From assembly GCA_038253885.1 (NCBI GenBank), contig JBBSGP010000064.1:1-14010 (forward strand): 14,010 nt of DNA. The letters are read 5' to 3'. This stretch comes from JALZAQ01 sp038253885. Lineage in GTDB: Bacteria > Gemmatimonadota > Gemmatimonadetes > Gemmatimonadales > Gemmatimonadaceae. The stretch's first letter is position 1. Every line of letters begins with the position of its first letter. Shown here piece after piece: positions 8,204 to 13,870 of the stretch. The notes under the pieces were generated by a model that had not been told where the DNA came from, did no database searches, and worked only from the letters and a program-made list of their open reading frames with translations. The translations under genes and the position numbers were made by a program.

Positions 8204-8349
8204 CCGGGCCGGCGCCGGCGAAGGGCGCAGGATGGGAAAGGCTAACTCCAACGTCTACTTGAGCCTACGCGACCTGCGGGGACCTTGAAGGAAACTATGT
8301 CCCGGCCGAACAAAAGGCAACGGAACTGGCACTGCGCGGGGGGGCCCGG
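8204..8349 (-). ncRNA. Candidate structured RNA between zapA and rny (6S RNA position)
   Basis: This is non-coding sequence in the 236-nt zapA-rny gap. Reading the minus strand, CCGGGCC (8349-8343) is exactly complementary to GGCCCGG (8210-8204), which would close a 146-nt RNA. Inside, GCGCAG near the 5' side can pair with CTGCGC near the 3' side, and CGGGAC with GTCCCCG encloses a small hairpin. CGCAGG can alternatively pair with CCTGCG around an inner GGCT/AGCC stem. In many proteobacteria the 6S RNA gene lies directly after zapA, and 6S has a closing stem, a central bubble and a terminal hairpin. That positional argument plus the long-range stem is all the support there is: I could not match a 6S consensus base by base. 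High GC makes chance complementarity common, so it may simply be the 5' leader of rny. Confidence 0.3.
8292..8320 (-). promoter_or_regulatory. Possible sigma-70-type promoter upstream of rny
   Basis: On the minus strand TTGCCT (8320-8315) is followed after 17 nt by TAGTTT (8297-8292); each hexamer keeps the most conserved positions only partly. CATAGT, two bases upstream, is another reading of the -10. It would start a transcript near 8285 and give rny a leader of about 170 nt. It lies inside the candidate structured RNA, so the two ideas partly compete. It is the only promoter-like pair I noticed in this gap. Confidence 0.25.
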
Positions 8350-8350
8350 C

Positions 8351-8665
8351 CTACCGCGATGGCGACGCGCCGCTGACCCGCTTGGTCGGCGGAAGCCAGC
8401 GGCGCACGTCCGCCGACAGCCTTCTCATCATCTCGGCCGCTTCCTCGTGAGACTCGCGCGACTGGAAGAGCTCATCCGTTATCTCGAGCGCTGCCAGAAT
8501 CGCGGCCTTCGACGGATCCACCACGCTCTTTCCACCGAGAACCTTTCGAATGGCCGCATCGACGTATTCGGCTACGGCCTGAGTGCGCTCGGGCGAGGTC
8601 GACGAGCGAAGGGTGTACTCCTCTCCGACGATCGTCACCTTGACGCTCGTTTTCTTGTCGCTCAC
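8351..8665 (-). CDS. zapA: Cell division protein ZapA
   Basis: ZapA binds FtsZ and cross-links Z-ring filaments at midcell. It has 104 residues, normal for the family. The N-terminus VKVTIVGEEYTLRSSTSPER is the characteristic ZapA globular-domain opening, followed by VAEYVDAAIRKVLGG; a helical C-terminal half (AAILAALEITDELF, then EEAAEMMRRLSADVRRW) would form the tetramerising coiled coil. The start is GTG at 8665, in a GTGA overlap with the stop of the preceding coiled-coil gene. An in-frame upstream extension to 8893 is only shadow sequence rich in arginine. Placement after pheT and a coiled-coil gene and before rny recurs in several Gram-negative groups. The short overlap implies translational coupling and balanced amounts of the two small proteins. 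The last dozen residues (PTKRVSGASPSR) are unconserved. Confidence 0.9.
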   Translation of the reverse strand: MSDKKTSVKVTIVGEEYTLRSSTSPERTQAVAEYVDAAIRKVLGGKSVVDPSKAAILAALEITDELFQSRESHEEAAEMMRRLSADVRRWLPPTKRVSGASPSR

Positions 8666-8976
8666 TTCTCTACTCCCATGCCATGTTGTTGTCGGAGAAA
8701 ACGCATGCGATCGAGAAGAGCGCTCGTGCGCTTCCGTGCCGCCTCCAGCCTCGTCTTGAGCGCGGCGTTCTCGCGCTCGAGAGAGGTGAAGCTCGCATCG
8801 CGGCCTCCGCGTCCCACACCCCCACCGCTGCGCGGAGCATCTGTCGCGGGCTCCTTCAACTTCGCCTCGGCGTGCTGTGCCCGACGACGCCAACCTGCCA
8901 TCTCGTCTCCCAGCGCGCGGATGAGCTGCTCGAGCTCGTGGAACGCGTGAATGTCAGGACGTTCGGGGTCGGACAC
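8662..8976 (-). CDS. Small coiled-coil protein, ZapB-like candidate
   Basis: A 104-residue protein with no enzyme motif. It has an N-terminal helix (HAFHELEQLIRALGDEMAGWRRRAQHAEAKL), a glycine/arginine-rich hinge at about 47-60 (RSGGGVGRGGRD), and a C-terminal coiled coil (SLERENAALKTRLEAARKRTSALLDRMRFL) with the E-N-x-x-L-K pattern seen in ZapB-type division proteins. The start GTG at 8976 is well supported by AGGAG about 7 nt upstream, inside the end of pheT, which it overlaps by 23 nt. Its stop overlaps the zapA start (GTGA). Coupling to zapA makes a division-ring partner the best guess, but short coiled coils are hard to classify by eye and the ZapB label is inference. The gene is real: good Shine-Dalgarno, tight packing and strong coiled-coil periodicity. 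Confidence 0.75.
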   Translation of the reverse strand: MSDPERPDIHAFHELEQLIRALGDEMAGWRRRAQHAEAKLKEPATDAPRSGGGVGRGGRDASFTSLERENAALKTRLEAARKRTSALLDRMRFLRQQHGMGVEK

Positions 8977-11482
8977 CGAGCTCTCCTTCCAGGGTGCGCA
9001 GCAATTTGTCCCGCCGGCCGTGGATTTCCTTCGCCTGTAGCGTGCGCGTCGCGTGGCGGAACGTCAAGCGCCAGGCCAGACTCCGGTAGCCGGACGGGAC
9101 CGCCTCCCCCCTGAACTCGTCGAAGAGCACCAGTGATTCGAGCAGGTCCCCGCCGGTCGACCGCATGACCGCCTCGACGCGGGACGCCGGCATGTCGTTG
9201 GGAACCAGGAGGGCGACGTCGAAGTCGGTCGCAGGCGTCGTCGGCAACGGCCGGTACGTCACGGCAGGACTGGAGCTGATCCCGAGTGGTTGGCTAGCGA
9301 CCGCACGAACGCCCACCGCTGCGGTCGCACTGCTCTTCATCCCCAAGGGCTGGGTAGAGTCTGCGCTGACGGGCGATGAGAGATAATTCGAGCGCCCCGG
9401 CGGCGCGATGGCCGACGCGTCCTGCTCCTCGAGGGTGAATTCCACCCCGAATGCGGGTGCCGCCCAGACGGGGCCGTCGAGCGGAACGCGCTCCACCGTG
9501 CCGCGCGAACGACCAGACACCGCAATATCCCAGAGCACGTCACCCGAGCCCGGGGTCATCTCGACGCTCAGTCCGGGCTCAGCGGTTGACGCAACCAGCT
9601 CGCCCAGCCATTTGGCGTCCCACACGTCGAAGCTCGGCGGCTGTTGCTCACCCTGACTCCAGTGCGGAGGATGCCGGCGGCCCATGACGAGCGCGGCCAC
9701 GCGCGCATCTTCGCGTAGATGAGGCGATCCAGGAGCGAACACCGCCCCGATCTCGAAGAGCCGGATATCGCCGTGCATGTGTGCGAGGTTGTGCTCGGCA
9801 CGGCGCGCAAGCGTGTCCAGCAACCGGCGGCGGAGAAATCCCTCGCTCTCCGCGAGCGGATTCACCACGCGGACATACCCCTCATCGCCTCCCCGAACGA
9901 ATGGCATCGTGCGTGCCTCGAGCAGGCCTACCCCGACCAATGTGTCTCGAACCTTTCGGGCTGTGAGGTGAAGCGCGGCATCGGGAACGGCTCCCGGGCG
10001 GAAGGGACGGAGCTCGTCAGAGAAGCTCTCGTATCCGCGAAGACGCGCCACTTCCTCGATCAGGTCCACTTCCTGGCTCACATCGACCCGCCACGACGGC
10101 ACCGAGACCATCAGTCGGTCTGGTCCACGCCGCTCCACCTCGAAGCCGATTCGCTCCAGCATCACGGCCGCGTCGACCGTCGACACGCTCTCGCCGAGTA
10201 GCCGTTGCACTCGATCCAGCCGGAGCTCCAGCTGTCGCCGCGGCCGCGGCGTGGGGTACACGTCCACGGGCCGGCCATCGACGCGTCCTCCGGCTACGCC
10301 GATGATCATCTGGACCGCCCTCTCGAGCGCCATCGGCGGCAGCTCGATGTCCGTTCCGCGCTCGAAGCGGAAGCTCGCGTCGGTCGAGAGTCGGAGCGCG
10401 CGCCGAGTGCGGCGAACGGACGCGGCGTCGAATGTCGCGACCTCGAGCAAGACATCGGTGGTTGCTTCGCCGACCTCGCTTTCCGATCCGCCCATCACGC
10501 CGGCCACTGCCTGCGCCCGCTCGGCGTCCGCGATGACGGTCATCTCGGCTGTAAGCTCCCGCTCCACCCCATCGAGCGTTGTCATCCGCTCTGCTCGCCG
10601 TGCCCGGCGGATCAGGAGGGACGAGCCTTGCAGGCGGGCGATGTCGAAGGCGTGCATCGGCTGGCCGAGCTCGTGGAGCAGGTAGTTCGTGACATCCACC
10701 ACATTGTTGATCGAGCGCACGCCGACGCTCTGGAGGCGACTCACAAGCCACTCGGGGCTTGCCCCGACGGTGACATCGCGGATGACGACAGCCATGTAGC
10801 GGTGACAGCCGGCATCGTCGAGCAGCTCGACCTTGACCGAGCCGGCGACTGCGGAGCGGACAGCTACCAGTGGTCCAGGCACCGGGGTGTCGTCCGCGCC
10901 CGTCACCGACGGGAGCGACCAGGCCAGCTTCCGGGCGGCCGCAATCTCCCTCGCCAGCCCGACGTGGGAGAGCAGATCGGGCCGGACAGGCGCCACGTCG
11001 ATCACCAGCTCGCTATCGGCCAGGGACGGCAGCGCGGCCAGGAGTGGCGTGCCCGGGGCGGCATCCGTGTCGAGCTCCAGGATTCCCTCATGGCTCTCGC
11101 CCAACCGGAGCTCGCGAGCCGAGCAGAGCATTCCGTTGGAGATGGCACCCCGGATCTTTTTCTTCTCGAGGCGGAGGCCACCGGGGAGAACGGTGCCCGC
11201 GGCCGCGAAGGGATAGCGCTTTCCTGCGAGAACATTGGATGCTCCACAGACGACATCCAACAGCTCGCCCGTGCCGGCGTCGACACGAGTGACCCAGAGA
11301 TGGTCCGAGCCTGGATGGCGTGCCGCCTCCGCCACGAGTCCGATGACAACAGCGTCGAGGTCAGGTCTGGCCGACCGGATCTCGTCGACCGGCGCGCATC
11401 GCATTGTGATAATGTCCCTTAGCTCGCTAGCACTAAGACCCGTCGGGACAATATCTTCCAGCCATCGATACGATGCGTTCAT
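8954..11482 (-). CDS. pheT: Phenylalanyl-tRNA synthetase beta subunit
   Basis: Beta subunit of the alpha2-beta2 class II synthetase; it recognises tRNA-Phe and edits mischarged tyrosine. It has 842 residues, about 45 more than E. coli PheT (795). Order: N-terminal MNASYRWLEDIVP; an EMAP-like tRNA-binding domain at about 41-150 (VCGASNV, GAISNGMLCSARELRLG); the B3/4 editing domain (NVVDVTNYLLHELGQPMHAFD, LSTDASFRFERGTD); the B5 and class II-like core; and the anticodon-binding ferredoxin-like domain from YRPLP at 743. The ATG at 11482 overlaps the pheS stop as ATGA; longer reading is pheS shadow. The excess length is concentrated at about residues 694-742, where a serine/alanine-rich stretch with QPLG repeated 20 residues apart replaces the short usual linker (annotated separately). 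Frame and flanking domains are intact, so the protein is probably functional. The 3' end overlaps the next gene by 23 nt. Confidence 0.96.
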   Translation of the reverse strand: MNASYRWLEDIVPTGLSASELRDIITMRCAPVDEIRSARPDLDAVVIGLVAEAARHPGSDHLWVTRVDAGTGELLDVVCGASNVLAGKRYPFAAAGTVLPGGLRLEKKKIRGAISNGMLCSARELRLGESHEGILELDTDAAPGTPLLAALPSLADSELVIDVAPVRPDLLSHVGLAREIAAARKLAWSLPSVTGADDTPVPGPLVAVRSAVAGSVKVELLDDAGCHRYMAVVIRDVTVGASPEWLVSRLQSVGVRSINNVVDVTNYLLHELGQPMHAFDIARLQGSSLLIRRARRAERMTTLDGVERELTAEMTVIADAERAQAVAGVMGGSESEVGEATTDVLLEVATFDAASVRRTRRALRLSTDASFRFERGTDIELPPMALERAVQMIIGVAGGRVDGRPVDVYPTPRPRRQLELRLDRVQRLLGESVSTVDAAVMLERIGFEVERRGPDRLMVSVPSWRVDVSQEVDLIEEVARLRGYESFSDELRPFRPGAVPDAALHLTARKVRDTLVGVGLLEARTMPFVRGGDEGYVRVVNPLAESEGFLRRRLLDTLARRAEHNLAHMHGDIRLFEIGAVFAPGSPHLREDARVAALVMGRRHPPHWSQGEQQPPSFDVWDAKWLGELVASTAEPGLSVEMTPGSGDVLWDIAVSGRSRGTVERVPLDGPVWAAPAFGVEFTLEEQDASAIAPPGRSNYLSSPVSADSTQPLGMKSSATAAVGVRAVASQPLGISSSPAVTYRPLPTTPATDFDVALLVPNDMPASRVEAVMRSTGGDLLESLVLFDEFRGEAVPSGYRSLAWRLTFRHATRTLQAKEIHGRRDKLLRTLEGELGVRPRTS
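9279..9357 (-). repeat. Palindrome with flanking direct repeats inserted in frame in pheT
   Basis: A perfect 9-bp inverted repeat, GCGACCGCA (9297-9305) and TGCGGTCGC (9320-9328), with a 14-nt loop sits between two imperfect 19-bp direct repeats at 9279-9297 and 9339-9357, identical at 14 of 19 positions and spaced exactly 60 bp. Because 60 is a multiple of three the repeats are translated in the same frame, giving QPLG at PheT residues 711-714 and 731-734, with ATAAVGVRAVA between. The stretch lies at an inter-domain linker and accounts for the unusual length of PheT. It resembles palindromic mini-elements that insert in coding sequence without breaking the frame, as known for Rickettsia palindromic elements; that comparison is analogy, not homology. 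Confidence 0.6.
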
Positions 11483-12510
11483 TGCGCGAACTGCTCCAGG
11501 AACCCGACATCGGAATCGTAGAGCAGACGGATGTCGGGAATGCCGTAACGCTGCATGGCGATGCGGGCCGGGCCCATGCCGAACGCCCATCCGGAGTAGC
11601 GGTCGCTATCGAGCCCTGCGGCCTCGAGCACGGCAGGATGCACCATTCCTGAGCCCAGGATCTCCATCCACCCGCTCCCCTTGCAGCCAGCGCATCCCTT
11701 GCCGGCGCAGAGCTGGCACTGGACGTCCATCTCCGCCGACGGCTCGGTGAAGGGGAAGTAGCTTGGACGGAAACGGGTCCTGGTCGCGCCGAAGATGCGG
11801 TTGGCGAAACGGGTCAGCGTGGCCTTGAGGTCGACGAAGCTGATGCCCTCGTCCACGGCGAGGCCCTCGAGTTGCACGAACGTCGGTGCGTGCGACGCGT
11901 CGAAGGGGTCGCGGCGGTAGACGTTTCCCGGGGCGAGAATGCGGATGGGAGGGCGGTAGCGCTGGAGCGTGCGCACCTGCACCGGGGAGGTGTGGGTTCG
12001 GAGTAGCAGCGATCCCTGGTCGAGATACAGGGTATCGTGCATGTCCATCGCGGGGTGCTCGGGCGGAAAGTTCAGGGCGCCGAAGTTGTACCACTCCGTC
12101 TCCGCCTCCGGGCCCAGCGCGACGGTGAAGCCGAGCTCACGGAAGATCGACTCGATCTCTTCGAGGATCAGGGTGACGGGGTGCTTGGCTCCCCGCCAGC
12201 GTCGGCGGGAGGGCAAGCTGAGGTCCATCTCGGGCGCAGCCGGCTCCGCCGCGACAAGCGCCTGCTGACGCTCGCCCAGGGCGCTCTCGATGGCTCCCTT
12301 GGCGCGGTTGAGCGCCGCGCCCACCTCCCGCCGGTCGCCGGGTGGCAGGCTCGGCAACGCCTTCAGGAGCTCCGTGAGACGTCCGCTCTTTCGTCCGAGA
12401 AGCGCGGTCCGCGCGTCGGAAAGGGCGTCGGCGGATCCGGCCAGCGCAATCGATGCGCGCGCTTCGGCCTCCAGGCTGTCGATCGCCTCGAGGAATTCCG
12501 GTGAGGTCAC
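11479..12510 (-). CDS. pheS: Phenylalanyl-tRNA synthetase alpha subunit
   Basis: Catalytic class II subunit that activates phenylalanine. It has 343 residues. The N-terminal coiled coil (1-90) docks tRNA. The catalytic domain shows motif 1 around GPEAETEWYNFGALNFP (133-149), RTHTSPVQ at 171-178 and motif 2 FDASHAPTFVQLEG (203-216). A four-cysteine cluster CxxCxxxxCxxC at 265, 268, 273 and 276 precedes KGSGWMEILGSGMVHP, as in the subset of PheS that includes Thermus. Motif 3 reads WAFGMGPARIAM: the arginine (316) is present but the glutamate usual before it is alanine (315). The start is GTG at 12510, 10 nt after the rplT stop, with only a weak GAGCG upstream. The pheT start overlaps its stop. 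It sits downstream of infC-rpmI-rplT, an arrangement also known in E. coli, so growth-rate control of the leader may extend to it. Confidence 0.97.
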   Translation of the reverse strand: MTSPEFLEAIDSLEAEARASIALAGSADALSDARTALLGRKSGRLTELLKALPSLPPGDRREVGAALNRAKGAIESALGERQQALVAAEPAAPEMDLSLPSRRRWRGAKHPVTLILEEIESIFRELGFTVALGPEAETEWYNFGALNFPPEHPAMDMHDTLYLDQGSLLLRTHTSPVQVRTLQRYRPPIRILAPGNVYRRDPFDASHAPTFVQLEGLAVDEGISFVDLKATLTRFANRIFGATRTRFRPSYFPFTEPSAEMDVQCQLCAGKGCAGCKGSGWMEILGSGMVHPAVLEAAGLDSDRYSGWAFGMGPARIAMQRYGIPDIRLLYDSDVGFLEQFAQ

Positions 12511-12520
12511 CGGCGCTCGA

Positions 12521-12883
12521 TTATGCGGCGTCGAGCGCGGTCCGCGCGGCGGCGGCGAGAGCGGCGAAGGCCTCCGGCTCGCGCACCGCGAGGTCGGAGA
12601 GAATCTTCCGGTCCACTTCGATGCCGGCTTTCTTGAGTCCGCTCATGAAGACGCTGTAGCTCATCTCGTGCTGCCGGGCGGCGGCGTTGATGCGCACGAT
12701 CCAGAGACGCCGGAATTCGCGCTTCTTGTTCTTGCGGTCGCGGTAGGCGTAGCGCCAGCCGCGCTCGACGTTTTCCTTCGCCGCCTTCCACAACTTGCTC
12801 CGGGCACCGAAGGCGCCCCGAGCCGCCTTCATCACCTGCTTCTTGCGCTTCAGGCGCGCAACGTTCGATCTGACGCGTGGCAT
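12521..12883 (-). CDS. rplT: Large ribosomal subunit protein bL20
   Basis: bL20 binds 23S rRNA early in 50S assembly. It has 120 residues, the normal length. The N-terminal basic arm is MPRVRSNVARLKRKKQVMK, followed by AKGFxGxR-type ARGAFGARSKLWKAAKENV, the strongly conserved YRDRKNKKREFRRLWIVRINAAAR, YSVFMSGLKKAGIEVDRKILSDLA and an alanine-rich C-terminus. The ATG at 12883 has a good Shine-Dalgarno, CAGGAG, with 9 nt spacing, and follows the rpmI stop by 19 nt. In other bacteria L20 represses the infC-rpmI-rplT operon by binding the leader or an operator; the folded infC leader here would suit that role, but no L20-binding mimic is proved by sequence alone. Confidence 0.99.
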   Translation of the reverse strand: MPRVRSNVARLKRKKQVMKAARGAFGARSKLWKAAKENVERGWRYAYRDRKNKKREFRRLWIVRINAAARQHEMSYSVFMSGLKKAGIEVDRKILSDLAVREPEAFAALAAAARTALDAA

Positions 12884-12902
12884 GGTAGTGGTCTCCTGTT
12901 CC

Positions 12903-13100
12903 TTAAGCCTGGAGCAGGCGCCGGATACGTTTGCTGTCGCCCTTGGTGGCGATCAGGTCTGGCCGGCGAAGATGGCGCTTTCGCTTGGAGGACATCTTGG
13001 TGAGGATGTGGCTCTTGAAGGCGTGGCCGCGCTTCACCTTTCCCGTCGCCGTCACCGTGAAGCGCTTCTTGGCGCCCTTGTGGGTCTTCATCTTCGGCAT
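12903..13100 (-). CDS. rpmI: Large ribosomal subunit protein bL35
   Basis: bL35 is a small basic 50S protein. It has 65 residues, the standard length. MPKMKTHKGAKKRFTVTATGKVKRGHAFKSHILTKMSSKRKRHLRR is characteristic almost throughout; the C-terminus RIRRLLQA is slightly variable, as usual. The ATG at 13100 lies 25 nt after the infC stop. GGGAT followed by an A-rich run is a weak Shine-Dalgarno, so coupling to infC or an unstructured A-rich initiation region probably assists. Codon use and composition agree with neighbouring genes. Confidence 0.99.
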   Translation of the reverse strand: MPKMKTHKGAKKRFTVTATGKVKRGHAFKSHILTKMSSKRKRHLRRPDLIATKGDSKRIRRLLQA

Positions 13101-13125
13101 TGCTTTTTATCCCGTCGTGACGCGC

Positions 13126-13641
13126 CTACTTCGGCGCGATGATCATTGTCATGTTCTTGCCTTCGAGCTTGGCGTCTGCTTCGATCTTCGCGATGTCGGC
13201 GAGATCCGCGGACACCCGATCCAGCACCTGCTTGCCGAGCTCGGGGTGCGCGACCTGCCGGCCGCGAAACATCATCGTCACCTTCACCTTGTTCCCGTCC
13301 TCGAGAAAGCGGCGGGCGTGCCGTGTCTTGGTGTCGAAATCGTGATCATCGATGCCAGGCCGGTACTTCACCTCTTTGAGGTGAATCACATGCTGCTTCT
13401 TCTTTGCCTGCCGAGCGAGCTTGGCCTGGTCGAACTTGAACTTTCCGTAATCCATGATCCGGACGACCGGCGGACGCGCCGTGGGCGCGACTTCTACCAG
13501 ATCGAGTCCCTGTTGCTCGGCGGCAATGAGGGCCGCCTCCAGATCCAGAATTCCCATCTGACTGCCGTCGGGCGCGATCACACGCAGCGGACTGATGCGG
13601 ATCTGCCGGTTCACGCGGACGCGCTTGGTGCTGTCCTGAAT
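13126..13641 (-). CDS. infC: Translation initiation factor IF-3 (AUU start)
   Basis: IF-3 binds the 30S subunit, prevents 50S joining and proofreads the start codon and initiator tRNA. With the start at ATT 13641 it has 171 residues, the usual size (180 in E. coli). The N-terminal domain shows RVNRQIRISPLRVIAPDG and LDLVEVAPTARPPVVRIMDYGKFKF; the linker is lysine-rich; the C-terminal domain shows KEVKYRPGIDDHDFDTK, MMFRGRQVAHPELG and the final MTMIIAPK. The frame is open further upstream to 13854 but that part is non-conserved and overlaps leader hairpins. GAGGAG (13655-13650) lies 8 nt before ATT, and AUU is the classical infC start by which IF-3 represses its own translation. Both facts decide the start. 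It is the first gene of the transcript. Confidence 0.96.
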   Translation of the reverse strand: MQDSTKRVRVNRQIRISPLRVIAPDGSQMGILDLEAALIAAEQQGLDLVEVAPTARPPVVRIMDYGKFKFDQAKLARQAKKKQHVIHLKEVKYRPGIDDHDFDTKTRHARRFLEDGNKVKVTMMFRGRQVAHPELGKQVLDRVSADLADIAKIEADAKLEGKNMTMIIAPK

Positions 13642-13649
13642 AGGCGGAA

Positions 13650-13655
13650 CTCCTC
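13650..13655 (-). promoter_or_regulatory. Shine-Dalgarno that fixes the AUU start of infC
   Basis: GAGGAG on the minus strand is placed 8 nt before ATT at 13641. It is the strongest ribosome binding site in the window and matches no ATG, GTG or TTG at proper distance, so the rare AUU is the start. A short CTCC just upstream (13664-13661) could pair with the GGAG, giving a weak hairpin that might modulate access. Confidence 0.85.
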
Positions 13656-13664
13656 GAGACGGAG

Positions 13665-13698
13665 AAAACAAATCGCGGACCCCGCTGGGAGCCCGCGA
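13665..13698 (-). terminator. Intrinsic terminator / attenuator in the infC leader
   Basis: On the minus strand TCGCGG (13698-13693) pairs with CCGCGA (13678-13673). Inner bases extend the stem to about 11 pairs, two of them G-U, leaving a 4-nt loop. The stem is followed at once by TTTGTTTT (13672-13665). A GC stem plus U-run upstream of the infC ribosome binding site, inside the leader and far from any gene end on this strand, is the pattern of a transcription attenuator. Leader terminators are known for infC-rpmI-rplT operons in Firmicutes; application here is inference. Confidence 0.7.
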
Positions 13699-13734
13699 AG
13701 CGGACACACGCTTCCCGAAGGACGCGCGTCCGCT
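13699..13734 (-). promoter_or_regulatory. UUCG-capped hairpin adjoining the attenuator (possible antiterminator switch)
   Basis: AGCGGACGCGCG on the 5' side pairs with CGTGTGTCCGCT on the 3' side (12 pairs with two or three G-U). A two-base bulge and TCC-TTCG-GGA complete a stem capped by the very stable UUCG tetraloop. It abuts the terminator hairpin without a spare base. Its 5' arm carries GCGGAC (13733-13728), which can pair with GTCCGC either in this hairpin (13705-13700) or in the 3' arm of the terminator (13680-13675), so two exclusive folds exist. Regulation by this switch is inference. Confidence 0.55.
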
Positions 13735-13753
13735 GATTCGATGGACTCCTGCA

Positions 13754-13803
13754 GCACGCTCGCCGTGCGAGGGCCGCCAGGGTGAGAGCGGTTGGAGCGC
13801 TCT
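13754..13803 (-). promoter_or_regulatory. Two upstream hairpins of the infC leader
   Basis: AGAGCG (13803-13798) pairs with CGCTCT (13790-13785) around a 7-nt loop, and GCACG (13768-13764) pairs with CGTGC (13758-13754) around a 5-nt loop. With the two downstream hairpins this makes nearly the entire leader folded, as expected of an RNA bound by a ribosomal protein or sensing translation. Each stem is short and could be chance in GC-rich DNA. Confidence 0.4.
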
Positions 13804-13825
13804 ACTTACTCTATTGTCAGCACGA

Positions 13826-13854
13826 AGCTTAGGCTCCTTGGAGAAAAGTGTCAA
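13826..13854 (-). promoter_or_regulatory. infC: Promoter of infC operon
   Basis: On the minus strand a perfect -35 TTGACA (13854-13849) is separated by 17 nt from TAAGCT (13831-13826), which keeps T1, A2 and T6 of the -10 consensus. Transcription would start near 13820 and give a leader of about 180 nt before infC. It is the best sigma-70-like promoter in the window and lies exactly where the long operon begins. The upstream flank is cut short by the repeat end at 13871. Confidence 0.7.
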
Positions 13855-13870
13855 GCGTCCGCTATACCGT

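Noticed and set aside
8208..8219. Perfect palindrome GCCGGCGCCGGC as a regulator site
   Set aside because: Simple GC palindromes are frequent by chance at this composition and no matching second site was seen.
7074..8288. Long plus-strand open frame of about 400 codons opposite rny
   Set aside because: It is antisense to the coiled-coil, KH and HD regions of a clearly real gene; an open antisense frame is expected in GC-rich DNA and it shows no recognisable domain.
8338..8350. Terminator after zapA
   Set aside because: GC-rich bases follow the stop but no hairpin with a U-run is present.
10205..11422. Long plus-strand open frame of about 400 codons opposite pheT
   Set aside because: Composition and content are those of an antisense shadow (His/Arg/Asp-rich, no motif), while pheT on the other strand is conserved throughout.
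11483..11590. Longer PheT with 36 extra residues
   Set aside because: They overlap the conserved end of pheS out of frame; the ATGA junction gives the normal PheT N-terminus.
13642..13854. N-terminal extension of infC by 71 codons in an open frame
   Set aside because: The extension shows no IF-3 similarity, overlaps promoter and leader hairpins, and begins at TTG inside the -35 element; AUU with GAGGAG explains the start.
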